Made by a program: the position numbers and the translations under genes. From Ruminococcus bovis (GTDB taxonomy: Bacteria; Bacillota; Clostridia; Oscillospirales; Acutalibacteraceae), in contig NZ_CP039381.1 of assembly GCF_005601135.1 (NCBI RefSeq), forward strand, positions 1 to 64,000: DNA of 64,000 bases, written 5' to 3'. Of the stretch, positions 36,081 through 45,523 are shown piece after piece (position 1 is the first letter of the stretch; every line of letters starts with the position of its first letter). Under the pieces are notes generated by a model, which ran no database searches, was not told the origin of the DNA, and was given only the letters and a program-made list of their open reading frames with translations.

Positions 36081-37205
36081 TTAGTCAAACATACTGAAAT
36101 CTTCATAACTGTCTATATCATATGATACAGCTTGTTTTTCTTGATTTTTGTTAGTTGAATTTGTGATAGATTTCTTTTCTTCAAAATCTCTTAATTCTTG
36201 TAATGTTGTAATACCGTTTTTGTGCCAATTCTTAAGAATACCATTTGTATAAGAAATGTTAAACTTATTCTTATGATTTACACATCTTTCATATGCTTCC
36301 TTGATCATTTCATCAGAAAACTTCCATTCATTTACCCAACGGTTGGAATTTTCCTGTTGTGCTTTTGTTGGATAACCTGAATTATACATACCGATAATCT
36401 GAGAAACTCGTTTCCAGCTTTCCCCATAAGTTTGCATATTGGCAATTCTTTCATCTGCTCGTTCAAGGGTAGTAATGTCATTAGCTGCCCATTCAACACC
36501 CATTTTCTCAATATATCTCATATTGTCTTTACCGATAGAATGGCAATAGTAGACAAGCATCATAAGTACTTCACAAGGCAAACCATCTGTTTCATGCAAC
36601 ATAACAAGTGTTGCAATATCACCACTTGAAATTGGCTTACCAAACACATTCTGTACTTCTTCAAGAAGTTCTGCAAGTTGCTTATCTTCCTTTAATCTTT
36701 GAGCAACAAAAACTGAATCAGGCTTTTGTTGACGAGAAAGTGGTCTTGGCTTTTTAACTTCTTTTACAGTTTCTACATTTTGCACAGTGTTATTAACCGG
36801 CTTTTGATTTACAGAACCTTGATTTATTGGAATTGGATTTTGTTGTACTTGGTTTACAGTAGGGTTAGGTGCATTTGTTCTAGGTGGTGTGTTTCTTGAA
36901 ACAGTTTCCCTAGCAGGTTGTACTTTAGGTTTTTGAACCGATGCAGTATCTCTAAGTGGTAAATCGTAAGTATTTGAAAGTACTTCCCTACTAACCCAAA
37001 AGTTTAGGGCATCTGTAACATCATCACTATTTATACCTAGCTTGTCACTTAAAATTTCTTCTGTAAGTGTATCTCCGTTATGTCGCAAAACATATAGAAG
37101 TACCTTTAGTTGATTTTCTGTTGCTAACTTAATATCTTCATCAACTACACTATTAGGTACCGGAAAAATAGAACCCCACTTGCCTAAATTAAGTTCAATT
37201 AACAA
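36081..37205 (-). CDS. DnaD-domain replication protein
   Basis: N-terminal winged-helix DnaD part (QLKVLLYVLRHNGDTLTEEI), a Pro/Asn/Gln-rich linker (about 100-160), then two DnaD C-terminal repeats (FGKPISSGDIATLVMLHE, WAANDITTLERADERIANM; FSDEMIKEAYERCVNHKNKFNISYTNGILKNWH). The start is a TTG at 37205, chosen because AAGGGTG lies seven bases upstream and no ATG precedes it. 374 residues. Acts with the helicase loader encoded next. Confidence 0.85.
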   Translation of the reverse strand: MLIELNLGKWGSIFPVPNSVVDEDIKLATENQLKVLLYVLRHNGDTLTEEILSDKLGINSDDVTDALNFWVSREVLSNTYDLPLRDTASVQKPKVQPARETVSRNTPPRTNAPNPTVNQVQQNPIPINQGSVNQKPVNNTVQNVETVKEVKKPRPLSRQQKPDSVFVAQRLKEDKQLAELLEEVQNVFGKPISSGDIATLVMLHETDGLPCEVLMMLVYYCHSIGKDNMRYIEKMGVEWAANDITTLERADERIANMQTYGESWKRVSQIIGMYNSGYPTKAQQENSNRWVNEWKFSDEMIKEAYERCVNHKNKFNISYTNGILKNWHKNGITTLQELRDFEEKKSITNSTNKNQEKQAVSYDIDSYEDFSMFD

Positions 37206-37298
37206 TGCAAAACACCCTTTCTTCTAATTCTCTTTATATTGTAACACAGATTGTACCATAATTTTGACGAAAAATAAAGTTTTTTTCAAAGTTTTATC

Positions 37299-37326
37299 TT
37301 GACTATTTGAAATTTTATGATATAAT
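37299..37326 (+). promoter_or_regulatory. Promoter of tRNA-Gly
   Basis: TTGACT, 16 bases, TATAAT, 19 bases before the tRNA. Confidence 0.8.
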
Positions 37327-37345
37327 ACAATTGTTGTGAAGATAT

Positions 37346-37421
37346 GCGGATGTAGCTCATCTGGTAGAGCGCCACCTTGCCAAGGTGGAGGTAGCGGGTT
37401 CGAGCCCCGTCATCCGCTCCA
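37346..37421 (+). tRNA. tRNA-Gly (anticodon GCC)
   Basis: GCGGATG / CATCCGC acceptor, D loop with GCTCATCTGGTAGAGC, anticodon loop CTTGCCA, T loop GGTTCGAGCCCC, encoded CCA. 76 bases. Confidence 0.97.
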
Positions 37422-37423
37422 GT

Positions 37424-37453
37424 AAATAGTGGTTTTTGACCACTATTTTTTAT
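37424..37453 (+). terminator. Terminator of tRNA-Gly
   Basis: AAATAGTGG / CCACTATTT stem followed by T-rich tail. Confidence 0.85.
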
Positions 37454-37478
37454 TTATACAATTTAGGAGGAAATGGTT

Positions 37479-37733
37479 ATGACATATACATATACACCAC
37501 ATGGTGTTTGCTCAAGACAAATTAACTTTGAACTTGATGATGATTGTAAGGTAAGAAATGTAAAGTTTGTTGGTGGTTGTGCCGGCAATACTCAGGGTGT
37601 GGCAGCTTTGATTGAAGGTATGGATGCTGAAGAAGCTATCAAAAGACTAAAGGGCATTGACTGTAGAGGCAGAGGTACAAGCTGTCCTGATCAGCTTGCT
37701 AATGCTATTGAAGAAGCAGTTGAAGAATTTTAA
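37479..37733 (+). CDS. TSCPD-domain protein (TIGR03905 type)
   Basis: 84 residues with four conserved cysteines: HGVCSRQINF, GGCAGNTQGV, GIDCRG and GTSCPDQLAN. This is the TIGR03905 small protein related to a domain of class II ribonucleotide reductases. The second ATG (37479) is eight bases after AGGAGG; the first (37473) is only two bases after it. Function unknown; perhaps metal binding. Confidence 0.88.
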   Translation: MTYTYTPHGVCSRQINFELDDDCKVRNVKFVGGCAGNTQGVAALIEGMDAEEAIKRLKGIDCRGRGTSCPDQLANAIEEAVEEF

Positions 37734-37787
37734 TTTTTCAATATAACTTTCACATAATAGAGTCCAAAAATTAAAAAACAAAAATTT

Positions 37788-37817
37788 ATGCCGACTAGTA
37801 ATTAGTCGGCATTTTTA
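37788..37817. terminator. Bidirectional terminator
   Basis: ATGCCGACTA / TAGTCGGCAT and T-run, between convergent genes. Confidence 0.85.
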
Positions 37818-37832
37818 TATTTACATTAAATT

Positions 37833-38312
37833 TTACTTATCTTTAGCAAGTTGTTTCTTGAAAATTGTTCTAAAAATCTTTCTCACTATTGGACCGGCAT
37901 AACATAACTGCCAGAACATAGCCATAGGGAAATTCATAACTGTAATCTGTAACCAAGTTGAAACAATCTTATCTGCACCACTGTAATTAAACAGAACTGA
38001 TGCAACAAAGCTCATTACAGGACACATAAAACAAACTGTTAGTGCTGAAATCATTAGAGTAATAAAGATTGGTTGAGTCTTTGCAGGGTCAATAGTTTTG
38101 AAAGTTATATTCTTTACAACTCTGCCTACTACTAAAAATTCCAGTACAAAAGCTACGGCACACATAATTGGCATTTCTGAAAAAGCCATTAAAAATACCT
38201 GATTACTTAGTCCTCCCATACTGATTGCAATGTTATAACAAATCATTGCATACACCATTAGGATAACCATCATAATAGTAAAAATAACATCTTGAAATTT
38301 TGTCTTTGGCAT
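37833..38312 (-). CDS. DUF2798 membrane protein
   Basis: 159 residues, about four helices in two repeats (FTIMMVILMVYAMICYNIA; LMISALTVCFMCPVMSFVAS), each repeat typical of DUF2798. A basic C-terminus (FRTIFKKQLAKDK) is cytoplasmic. Function unknown. The 38.31-38.47 kb gap upstream is AT-rich with no ORF. Confidence 0.78.
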   Translation of the reverse strand: MPKTKFQDVIFTIMMVILMVYAMICYNIAISMGGLSNQVFLMAFSEMPIMCAVAFVLEFLVVGRVVKNITFKTIDPAKTQPIFITLMISALTVCFMCPVMSFVASVLFNYSGADKIVSTWLQITVMNFPMAMFWQLCYAGPIVRKIFRTIFKKQLAKDK

Positions 38313-38474
38313 AAATTTTTCCTCACTTTTCTAAAAAATAATAATAAAAAAAACAACACATTAAAAATTTTGTGTTGTTCGTTATCATCACTAGAAAAGT
38401 AATGTGCGTTTCCAATTTATACCCTATATTTAATTTGCTTAGTCATTTTATCACAAAAAGTCCATAAAATCAAC

Positions 38475-38504
38475 AATAGCGTGTAGAAAAATCTACACGC
38501 TATT
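38475..38504 (-). terminator. Terminator of prfB-apgM
   Basis: AATAGCGTGTAGA / TCTACACGCTATT perfect stem 21 bases past the apgM stop. Confidence 0.85.
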
Positions 38505-38525
38505 ACTTTAGATTTTTATTGAAAA

Positions 38526-39737
38526 TTACTTACTTAGGAAGTAATTCATCATTGTGAAACCTTTTTCAATGTATTCACCGGTTTTCTTAGCATTTGCTTC
38601 TGTGAATACATCTACACCACTGTTCTTTTCATCCTTGCTATTATAAATTAGGAATGGAACAGGATTTGATGAATGAGTTTTAATGTTAAGTGGAGTTGGA
38701 TGGTCAGGGCATACAAGAACTGCAAAATCATCATAACCCTTTAAGAATTCAACTACAGGTGTTAAAATCTTTTCATCAATTAATTCAATGGCCTTTACCT
38801 TGTTGTTGTATTCACCTCTGTGACCACATTCATCAGGTGCTTCAACATGAATATAAACAAAGTCTTGACCTTTCTTAAATTCTTCAATGGCAGCCTTTGC
38901 TTTACCTTCAAAGTTAGTATCAATGTAACCTGTTGTACCGTCAACATCAATACTATCCATATCGGCACAAATAGCAATACCCTTTAGTAGGTCAACTGCT
39001 GAAATCATTGAGCCTTTCTTCTTGAACTTATTATAGAAACTGTCAAGAACAGGCTTTGTACCTTCACCCCATAGCCAAATTGAGTTAGCAGGGCGCTTAC
39101 CCTCAGCAATTCTCTTTTGGTTTAGTGGGTGGTTTTTTAGTAAGTCATAAGACTTTTTCATTAAATCATATAGTGGCTGAACCTTGCTGCCTGTTGGAAT
39201 ATAATCCTTGATAACTCTTTCAGAAATATCATGAGGTGGTGTGAAAGAAACATTGTCTTTGTCACCGTTAGCCCATACTAAGCAATGTCTATACTGAACT
39301 CCGGCATAGAACTTAAAAATGTCATTGCCTAACTTTTCATCAATATAATCAATAAGAACCTTTGCTTCTTCTGTACTAATATCGCCACCGCAATAGTCAA
39401 CCATTGTTTTGTCTTCGTAATTTTCTTCATCAGACAAAGTTACAAGGTTACATCTTAGTGTAACATCAGTTTCTTTTAAATCAATACCGATTGATGCTGC
39501 TTCCAGAGGACTTCTGCCTGTATAATAAACTGCAGGTTCATAGCCAAGTACAGAAAGGTTAGCAACATCAGAACCGGGTTTTAATCCCTCTGCTACTGTC
39601 TTAACCATACCTACTTCACCCTTTGATGCAAGTAAATCCATCATAGGTTTATTTGCAACTTCCATAGGAGTTTTGTTGCCTAACTCTTCAAATGGCTCAT
39701 CAGCCATACCGTCACATAACATTACTAAATATTTCAT
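38526..39737 (-). CDS. apgM: Cofactor-independent phosphoglycerate mutase, archaeal type
   Basis: Interconverts 3- and 2-phosphoglycerate. Starts MKYLVMLCDGMADEPFEELG with the first metal Asp; GSDVANLSVLGYEP holds the catalytic Ser region; HVEAPDECGHRGEYNNK and VCPDHPTP hold the other metal ligands. 403 residues, the ApgM (not GpmI) type. The start overlaps the prfB stop (TAATG). Confidence 0.9.
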   Translation of the reverse strand: MKYLVMLCDGMADEPFEELGNKTPMEVANKPMMDLLASKGEVGMVKTVAEGLKPGSDVANLSVLGYEPAVYYTGRSPLEAASIGIDLKETDVTLRCNLVTLSDEENYEDKTMVDYCGGDISTEEAKVLIDYIDEKLGNDIFKFYAGVQYRHCLVWANGDKDNVSFTPPHDISERVIKDYIPTGSKVQPLYDLMKKSYDLLKNHPLNQKRIAEGKRPANSIWLWGEGTKPVLDSFYNKFKKKGSMISAVDLLKGIAICADMDSIDVDGTTGYIDTNFEGKAKAAIEEFKKGQDFVYIHVEAPDECGHRGEYNNKVKAIELIDEKILTPVVEFLKGYDDFAVLVCPDHPTPLNIKTHSSNPVPFLIYNSKDEKNSGVDVFTEANAKKTGEYIEKGFTMMNYFLSK

Positions 39738-40852
39738 TATTGATTCTCCTTGTGTCCAATCATCTTTAAGTAAGCGTTAATGAAACCGTCAAGGTCACCG
39801 TCCATAACTGCATTTACATTACCTGTTTCATAGTTTGTTCTATGGTCTTTAACAAGTGTATATGGCATAAATACATATGAACGAATCTGGCTACCCCATG
39901 TAATTTCCTTCTGAACGCCCTTAATATCTTCGATTTTGTCTAAATGTTCTCTTTCTTTAATTTCCATCAACTTAGACATAAGCATTTTCATAGCCACATC
40001 TCTGTTCTGGTATTGGCTACGCTCAACCTGAGAAGCAACAACAATACCTGTTGGAATATGTGTTAGTCTAACTGCTGATGAAGTTTTGTTAACTTTCTGT
40101 CCACCTGCTCCTGATGCACGGTAAACATCCATTTTAATATCTTCGTCACGAATGTCGATTTTAATATCGTCATTAATTTCAGGCATAACTTCAAGTGAAC
40201 TGAAACTTGTATGTCTTCTACCTGCTGAGTCAAATGGTGATACTCTAACTAATCTATGAACACCGGCTTCACTCTTTAGGTAGCCGTAAGCATTTTCACC
40301 TTCAACTAAAAGTACAGCAGACTTTAGTCCTGCTTCATCACCTTCTAGGTAGTCAACTTCCTTAACATTAAAGCCATGGTCTGCTGCCCAACGAGTGTAC
40401 ATTCTATAAAGCATTTCAGCCCAGTCCTGAGCTTCTGTACCACCACTACCTGCATGGAAAGTAAGGATAGCGTTGTTCTTGTCATATTCACCTGTTAGCA
40501 AAGTTTGTAGTCTTTGCTTTTCCAGAATTTCCTCTACTTTAGCAACTTCACTTTCTGCTTCTTCAAGTAGAGACAAGTCCTCTTCCTCATCTCCAAGTTC
40601 AATTAGAGTTAAGGTATCTTCATACTTATCTACAAGCGAATTAAAGTTATCTACCTTTGCGTTAAGGTCAGAAGTTCTCTTAAGAATCTTCTGACTCTTT
40701 TCAATATCATCATAAAAACCAGGTTCAGCAGCACGATTCTCTAACTGTTGAATTTCACTTTTAATAGCCGAAAGACCCAGTGCATCCGACAAGTCATCAA
40801 TCTCAGGCTTTAAACCCTCTAGTTTTAATTTTAATTCTTCAAACTGTACCAT
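39737..40852 (-). CDS. prfB: Peptide chain release factor 2
   Basis: Stops translation at UGA and UAA. GSGGTEAQDWAEML, the SPFDSAGRRHTSF anticodon-like loop region, and the GGQ motif in ASGAGGQKVNKTSSAV. The ATG at 40852 (MVQFEELKL) follows GAGGT; in-frame residues upstream are non-coding. No programmed frameshift: the N-terminal coiled coil reads straight through where many bacteria carry the internal UGA. Confidence 0.94.
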   Translation of the reverse strand: MVQFEELKLKLEGLKPEIDDLSDALGLSAIKSEIQQLENRAAEPGFYDDIEKSQKILKRTSDLNAKVDNFNSLVDKYEDTLTLIELGDEEEDLSLLEEAESEVAKVEEILEKQRLQTLLTGEYDKNNAILTFHAGSGGTEAQDWAEMLYRMYTRWAADHGFNVKEVDYLEGDEAGLKSAVLLVEGENAYGYLKSEAGVHRLVRVSPFDSAGRRHTSFSSLEVMPEINDDIKIDIRDEDIKMDVYRASGAGGQKVNKTSSAVRLTHIPTGIVVASQVERSQYQNRDVAMKMLMSKLMEIKEREHLDKIEDIKGVQKEITWGSQIRSYVFMPYTLVKDHRTNYETGNVNAVMDGDLDGFINAYLKMIGHKENQ

Positions 40853-40952
40853 AATACATACCTCATTTACATTATCACAATTCATTATATCCCATAATTT
40901 CAAAAATGTAAATAATCATCTTAAACATAATACAAATATTAGAAAAAATGTA

Positions 40953-40981
40953 TTGATATATGATAATATATTTGATATAAT
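40953..40981 (+). promoter_or_regulatory. Promoter of the RING-protein / galU genes
   Basis: TTGATA, 17 bases, TATAAT. A nearby inverted repeat AGTGTAT / ATACACT (about 41006-41032) in the leader may be an operator. Confidence 0.7.
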
Positions 40982-41056
40982 ATATTAAAATTAGTAGCAT
41001 AATAAGTGTATTATGTACTAATTATACACTAATAAGAGAGAATAAAGGAAGTAAAA

Positions 41057-42136
41057 ATGGACTATATAGGTTTTAGATGTCCTGTTTGTGACAAAAACTT
41101 TCATGCTGATGATGATGTAGTTGTTTGTCCTGTGTGTGGTACTCCCCATCACAGAAAATGTTACGAAGAACTTGGTCATTGTTACAATGAAGATAAGCAT
41201 AGTGAGGGCTATGACTTTGAGAAAGAAGAAAATGAAAGTGATGTTCCAGAAGGATCTGTAAAATGCAAGAATTGTGGTGAAATTAATTCTGAGGGTACTT
41301 TTTACTGTTCAAAATGTGGCACACCTTTGATTGACATTCCAAACAATAATTTTGGTCAAAATCAAAATAATAATCAAGGAAACCAAGGTAATCCTTACGG
41401 TAATAATGACAATCAACAAGGAAATCCATTTGGAAATAATCAAAACGGCAATCCTTTTGGCAATAACCCTAACGGTATGCCTTTTGGTGGTTTTAATGCA
41501 GTACAGTTTGACCCTATGGGTGGTGTTGCTCCTGAAACTGAATTTGAAGATGGTGCAAAAGCCGGTGAAGTTGCTAAGCTAGTTAAGCAAAACACACCAT
41601 ACTATATGCAAGTATTTAACAAAATTAAGACTTTCAACAAGTCTAAGTTTAATTTTGCCGGTTTGCTTTTTGGTGGTGGTTATCTACTATATAGAAAGCA
41701 ATACAAACTAGGTGGATTTATTACAGCAATAATGATTGCTTGTTACACATTTTTCACTTACGGTAATTACACAGTTATCAGTCAAGTATTAAATGATGTT
41801 GTAAACACACATACAAATATGAATCCATCTGACATATATCCAATGTTTATGAGTGCAGTTGAAAAGCTGGATACCGGTGATTACTTAATAGTAATCTTCT
41901 CGTTTATATGTCTGCTTATATATTATGCATTGCATTTGGTGTGTGGATTTATAGCAAACAGATGTTACTACAAACATTGTTGCAAACAAGTAAAGAAAAT
42001 TAAGTCACAGAGTTCTTCAGAAACTGCTGCTGACAATGAATTGCAAACAAAGGGTGGAGTTAATACTGCTCTAGCATTTAGCTTAATTGTTGTAATGCTA
42101 ATTCTTAACTATGCTCCGGTCTTTTTATTAAGATAA
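41057..42136 (+). CDS. Prokaryotic RING / zinc-ribbon membrane protein (DUF2628-like)
   Basis: N-terminal prokaryotic RING-type zinc finger (residues 8-45: FRCPVCDKNFHADD, VCPVCGTPHHRKCYEELGHC), a second zinc ribbon (CKNCGEINSEGTFYCSKCG, about 75-95), a low-complexity Asn/Gly/Gln stretch with repeated NPFGNN units (100-150), then a DUF2628-like region with a glycine-rich hairpin (GLLFGGGYLLYRKQYKLGGF) and about four helices. Soluble sensor or adaptor plus membrane part; function unknown. Followed by galU after 32 bases. Confidence 0.8.
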   Translation: MDYIGFRCPVCDKNFHADDDVVVCPVCGTPHHRKCYEELGHCYNEDKHSEGYDFEKEENESDVPEGSVKCKNCGEINSEGTFYCSKCGTPLIDIPNNNFGQNQNNNQGNQGNPYGNNDNQQGNPFGNNQNGNPFGNNPNGMPFGGFNAVQFDPMGGVAPETEFEDGAKAGEVAKLVKQNTPYYMQVFNKIKTFNKSKFNFAGLLFGGGYLLYRKQYKLGGFITAIMIACYTFFTYGNYTVISQVLNDVVNTHTNMNPSDIYPMFMSAVEKLDTGDYLIVIFSFICLLIYYALHLVCGFIANRCYYKHCCKQVKKIKSQSSSETAADNELQTKGGVNTALAFSLIVVMLILNYAPVFLLR

Positions 42137-42168
42137 AAATAAGTTAAAAATTAAGGATTGAGGTAAAT

Positions 42169-43041
42169 ATGAAAATTACAAAGGCTGTTATTCCGGCTGC
42201 AGGTTTAGGTACAAGAGTACTACCTGCAACAAAGGCTATGCCAAAAGAAATGTTCCCTATCGTTGACAAACCTGCTATTCAGTACATTGTTGAAGAAGCT
42301 GTTAAGGCCGGTATTACTGACATTTTAATTATCACTAACAGAGGTAAAGGTGTTATTGAAGATCACTTTGACCGTGCACCTGAACTTGAAGCTGCTCTTG
42401 ACAAACCTGAAAAGCAAGAAATTCTTGAGACAGTAAAGAATATTTCTAAACTTGCTAACATTACATTTATCAGGCAGGTTGAAACTAAGGGTCTTGGTCA
42501 TGCTATTCTAAAAGCTAAGAACTTTGTTGGTAACGAACCATTTGCAGTTATGTATGGTGATGATGTAATCATTGGTGAAAATCCTGCAATTGGTGAACTA
42601 ATTGACTCTTACGGTGAATATGGCAAGGGTGTTGTTGGTGTTAAGTTAGTACCTGAAACAGAAATTCACAAATACGGTTCACTTTCAGTTGAAAACATTC
42701 ACGACAATGTTTATAAGTGTACTGATATGGTTGAAAAACCACAAACTCCTGAAGAAGTGCTTTCTTGCTACTCTATTCTTGGTAGATGTGTTCTTCCACC
42801 TGAAATTTTTGAAATTCTTGAAAACACTAAGCCTGGTAAGGGTGGTGAAATTCAGCTAACTGATGCAATGAAAGAAATTGCTACTACTGTTGGTATGACT
42901 GCTGTTGAATATACAGGCACAAGATACGATATGGGTAACAAGCTAGGTATTCTACAAGCATCAATTGAAGTTGGTATTAATCATCCTGAAGTTGGTGAAG
43001 ACTTTAAGAAATATCTTAAGGAATTTGCAAAAACTCTTTAA
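42169..43041 (+). CDS. galU: UTP-glucose-1-phosphate uridylyltransferase
   Basis: Makes UDP-glucose. KAVIPAAGLGTRVLPATKAMPKEM nucleotide-binding start, KPAIQYIVEEAVKAGI, GLGHAILKAK, FAVMYGDDVI, and EYTGTRYDMGNKLG. 290 residues, full length. Uses glucose-1-phosphate made by the phosphoglucomutase at 7.4 kb. RBS TTGAGG. Confidence 0.95.
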   Translation: MKITKAVIPAAGLGTRVLPATKAMPKEMFPIVDKPAIQYIVEEAVKAGITDILIITNRGKGVIEDHFDRAPELEAALDKPEKQEILETVKNISKLANITFIRQVETKGLGHAILKAKNFVGNEPFAVMYGDDVIIGENPAIGELIDSYGEYGKGVVGVKLVPETEIHKYGSLSVENIHDNVYKCTDMVEKPQTPEEVLSCYSILGRCVLPPEIFEILENTKPGKGGEIQLTDAMKEIATTVGMTAVEYTGTRYDMGNKLGILQASIEVGINHPEVGEDFKKYLKEFAKTL

Positions 43042-43060
43042 GACTACATAGTAAAAAAAT

Positions 43061-43090
43061 TAGTGTGCAGAAAATTCTGCACACTTTTTT
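43061..43090 (+). terminator. Terminator of galU
   Basis: AGTGTGCAGA / TCTGCACACT and six T. Confidence 0.92.
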
Positions 43091-43117
43091 GTTGCAATAT
43101 TTTATTCAAATGTAGCA

Positions 43118-43465
43118 TTAATTTTCTAATAAAGAAATTTCAATACCTACTACACCATACTGACTTTGCTTTTCTTTGGAATAATATTTTTCCATATCAT
43201 TTGGATTAGCTTTATTAATATTACTTTCATTATAACCACATTTGTCAAGTGGTAGGTTATTATATAATTCTTCAAAAGAACTAAATTTATGTAAGCCAAC
43301 TACTTTAACTGATAAAGTTTCCTTATTATCAAGGTTAGTAAAAGTTATAGTGTCCCCTACTTTTACCTTTTGTCTTTTAGAGTCAAGAAGTCTAAGTTCA
43401 TAAATTTTCTCTTTATTTTTTATAGAATTAAATGGTTCACTACATAAATTCATATAATGTGTCAT
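43118..43465 (-). CDS. ASCH-domain protein
   Basis: 115 residues resembling the ASCH RNA-binding fold: EPFNSIKNKEKIYELRLLDSKR (the substrate groove helix) and KVGDTITFTN, ending YGVVGIEIS. Start overlaps the end of the PHP gene, so it is co-translated. Target unknown. Confidence 0.78.
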   Translation of the reverse strand: MTHYMNLCSEPFNSIKNKEKIYELRLLDSKRQKVKVGDTITFTNLDNKETLSVKVVGLHKFSSFEELYNNLPLDKCGYNESNINKANPNDMEKYYSKEKQSQYGVVGIEISLLEN

Positions 43466-44280
43466 AGCAAATCCACCTTTACAGGATTATGTTTTTCATA
43501 ATAATAATATGAAGTAAATCCTAATTCTTTTAAGATTTCAAAGGCTTTATTAAAGTCTTGAGAAAGCGCCTCAACATTATGAGCATCACTACCTAAAGTA
43601 ATTAAATACCCACCTAGTTCTTTATATCTTTTAAGGATATTTTTGTCGGGCATTGGTCTAGAAAGTGGTTTACTGATAGTAGAAGTATTAATTTCAAGGG
43701 CTTTATTGTTCTTGATTAAGGTAGTAAGAATTTCATCAATTACATTATTATACTTTGAATAATCCGGCTTTATATCAGTTCTTTCTGCAATATATCTTGC
43801 AGGATAATCAAAATGTGCTAAACTATCAAAGCCATTCCACTTTACTACTTCTAATTGTTCATTAAAGTATTCTGTAAGTAAAGTGTCAATATTATTCTCA
43901 TCGTATTCCAGAAAATAAAAGTCCTCTCTGCCCCTTACTTCATGAGTTGATGCTAAGATAAAATCATAGTCACCTAAACCTAAAGCAACTTTGGTTTTTT
44001 CAGGTGAATGAGTAGGTTCACCTAGTTCAACACCTGTAAGAATTTTGATTTTGTCACTATAAACTTCTTTTAATCTTTTTGACTCAGCTACTGACTTTGG
44101 AATTTCTTCTTCAAGAACCGACTCAAATTTCTTTTCGTCATAAATACCTATTGCATCACAATGGTCAGTAAAAGTAATTACATTAATATTTTTCTTAATT
44201 GCACCTTTCACCATATCTTCCATTGGTACTTCTGCATCAAAAGAAAATGATGAATGAGTGTGGCTATCACATATAATCAT
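43462..44280 (-). CDS. PHP-family histidinol-phosphatase-like enzyme
   Basis: Metal-dependent PHP phosphoesterase: CDSHTHSSFSFDAEVPMEDM, TFTDHCDAIG, GVELGEP, STHEVRG, LAHFDYPARY and GSDAHNVE give the full set of ligands. About 272 residues, like HisJ/HisK-type histidinol phosphatases; no other his genes are nearby. The ATG at 44280 follows AGGTGA. Confidence 0.85.
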   Translation of the reverse strand: MIICDSHTHSSFSFDAEVPMEDMVKGAIKKNINVITFTDHCDAIGIYDEKKFESVLEEEIPKSVAESKRLKEVYSDKIKILTGVELGEPTHSPEKTKVALGLGDYDFILASTHEVRGREDFYFLEYDENNIDTLLTEYFNEQLEVVKWNGFDSLAHFDYPARYIAERTDIKPDYSKYNNVIDEILTTLIKNNKALEINTSTISKPLSRPMPDKNILKRYKELGGYLITLGSDAHNVEALSQDFNKAFEILKELGFTSYYYYEKHNPVKVDLL

Positions 44281-44330
44281 AAATATCACCTATAAGAAGT
44301 TTATCACATTTTGCACTTTAATGCAATAAA

Positions 44331-44356
44331 GTGACTTTACAATTATACGATTAAGT
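44331..44356. repeat. Target site duplication, left, IS copy 2
   Basis: 26 bases (GTGACTTTAC ... TTAAGT) identical to 45498-45523. Contains a copy of the -35 box of the ACT-domain gene promoter. Confidence 0.88.
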
Positions 44357-45497
44357 TCTGTGTTGTAAATAGATATGACCCATTTTAGGGTAAAAATAAA
44401 ATACGATTTAATATTTCGCTTGTTTTACTGACTTTTGATTATGAATATTAATTAATGAATGGATTTCAATTCTAACTTTTCACTCAATAACTGCATTGGA
44501 CTTTTGTATTCAAGTGTTCTCATTGTCTTGTTATTACTCCATTCTAAATGTCCTTTTAACTTTGTATTTAATTCTTCAATATTTTTGAATGTTTCCCAAT
44601 CATAGAAATATCTTTGGTCGTTTCTATGACTTCTTTCTACCTTCCCATTGTGCCAAGGTGTTCGTGGTGGTATTAATTTATGATTTATACCTAATTTGTT
44701 CAATTCTATTTCAAAAGGACTTTTCACTTCACTGCTTTGATATTTATATGTGAACTCTCTTCCGTTATCTGTTTGAACCGTTTTTATTTTAAACGGAAAT
44801 TCTTTTAATAACATTTTCAAGAATTTAGTTGAGTTTTCCGGTGTATGTTCTTCAAACCCATATACAAATCTCATTCTTGTACATTCATCTATTGCAGTCC
44901 ATTGATAAAATGCTTTCCGTCCCTTAAAGCCTTGCCTCTTAAGCAATTGTATGGCACTTCTTTTACATCTATCTGCACCTTTTCTCCAGGTATTAACAGC
45001 TCCGGATATCTTCTATGATTACGGCTCTTTTCTTGGTCTTTTTATATTTTACTAAGCCCATTCTTTTTGCAGCATATATCATTCCTGAATAGCTTCTTGT
45101 ATATCCTTTTCTCTTTAAATCACTGTATACTCCATCCCATCCATATCTTTCATAGCACTTTTAAAAGAATTTCTAATTTGTCTTTCTTCTCTTTTTGTGT
45201 GTCTGTTGGGATGACTATGTGGTCTGCGTGATTTAGGCAATAGCGATTGCCAGGTACCGTCATATTGTTTACACCATCTCTTTACGCTTGAAAGACTTAC
45301 ACCGTACACTCTACTTGCTTCGCTTTTTCCTTTTCTTAGTGCGTATTTTACTATGGCTTGCTTTTTCTTTGCTTCTTGTGTTATTATATTCATGAGGAGT
45401 ACTTCTTTCTTAGGTTAATGTTTTTGAGCGATTCCATTATACCATATTTTGAAGTTACTCCTCTTTTTTATTGGGTCATATCATTTTAGCACATACA
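44357..45497 (-). mobile_element. IS481-like insertion sequence, copy 2 (frameshifted)
   Basis: 1141 bases, nearly identical to 32576-33720 with the same termini and orientation. Four bases shorter, mostly from lost bases in T/A runs. Flanked by a perfect 26-base duplication unrelated in sequence to that of copy 1. Confidence 0.9.
44452..45393 (-). pseudogene. Frameshifted transposase of IS copy 2
   Basis: Same protein as at 32671-33615 but split into pieces: MNIITQEAKKKQAIV to about 45160, and LRGKAFYQW-like region to the C-terminus at 44452. Frame breaks near 45160, 45030 and 44910, each at a shortened homopolymer compared with copy 1. Either real decay or consensus error. Confidence 0.85.
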
Positions 45498-45523
45498 GTG
45501 ACTTTACAATTATACGATTAAGT
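45498..45523. repeat. Target site duplication, right, IS copy 2
   Basis: 26 bases identical to 44331-44356. Carries the -35 and most of the spacer of the promoter at 45503-45531. Confidence 0.88.

Noticed and set aside
39737..40903. Programmed frameshift in prfB
   Set aside because: Frame is continuous; no CTTTGA site at the expected place.
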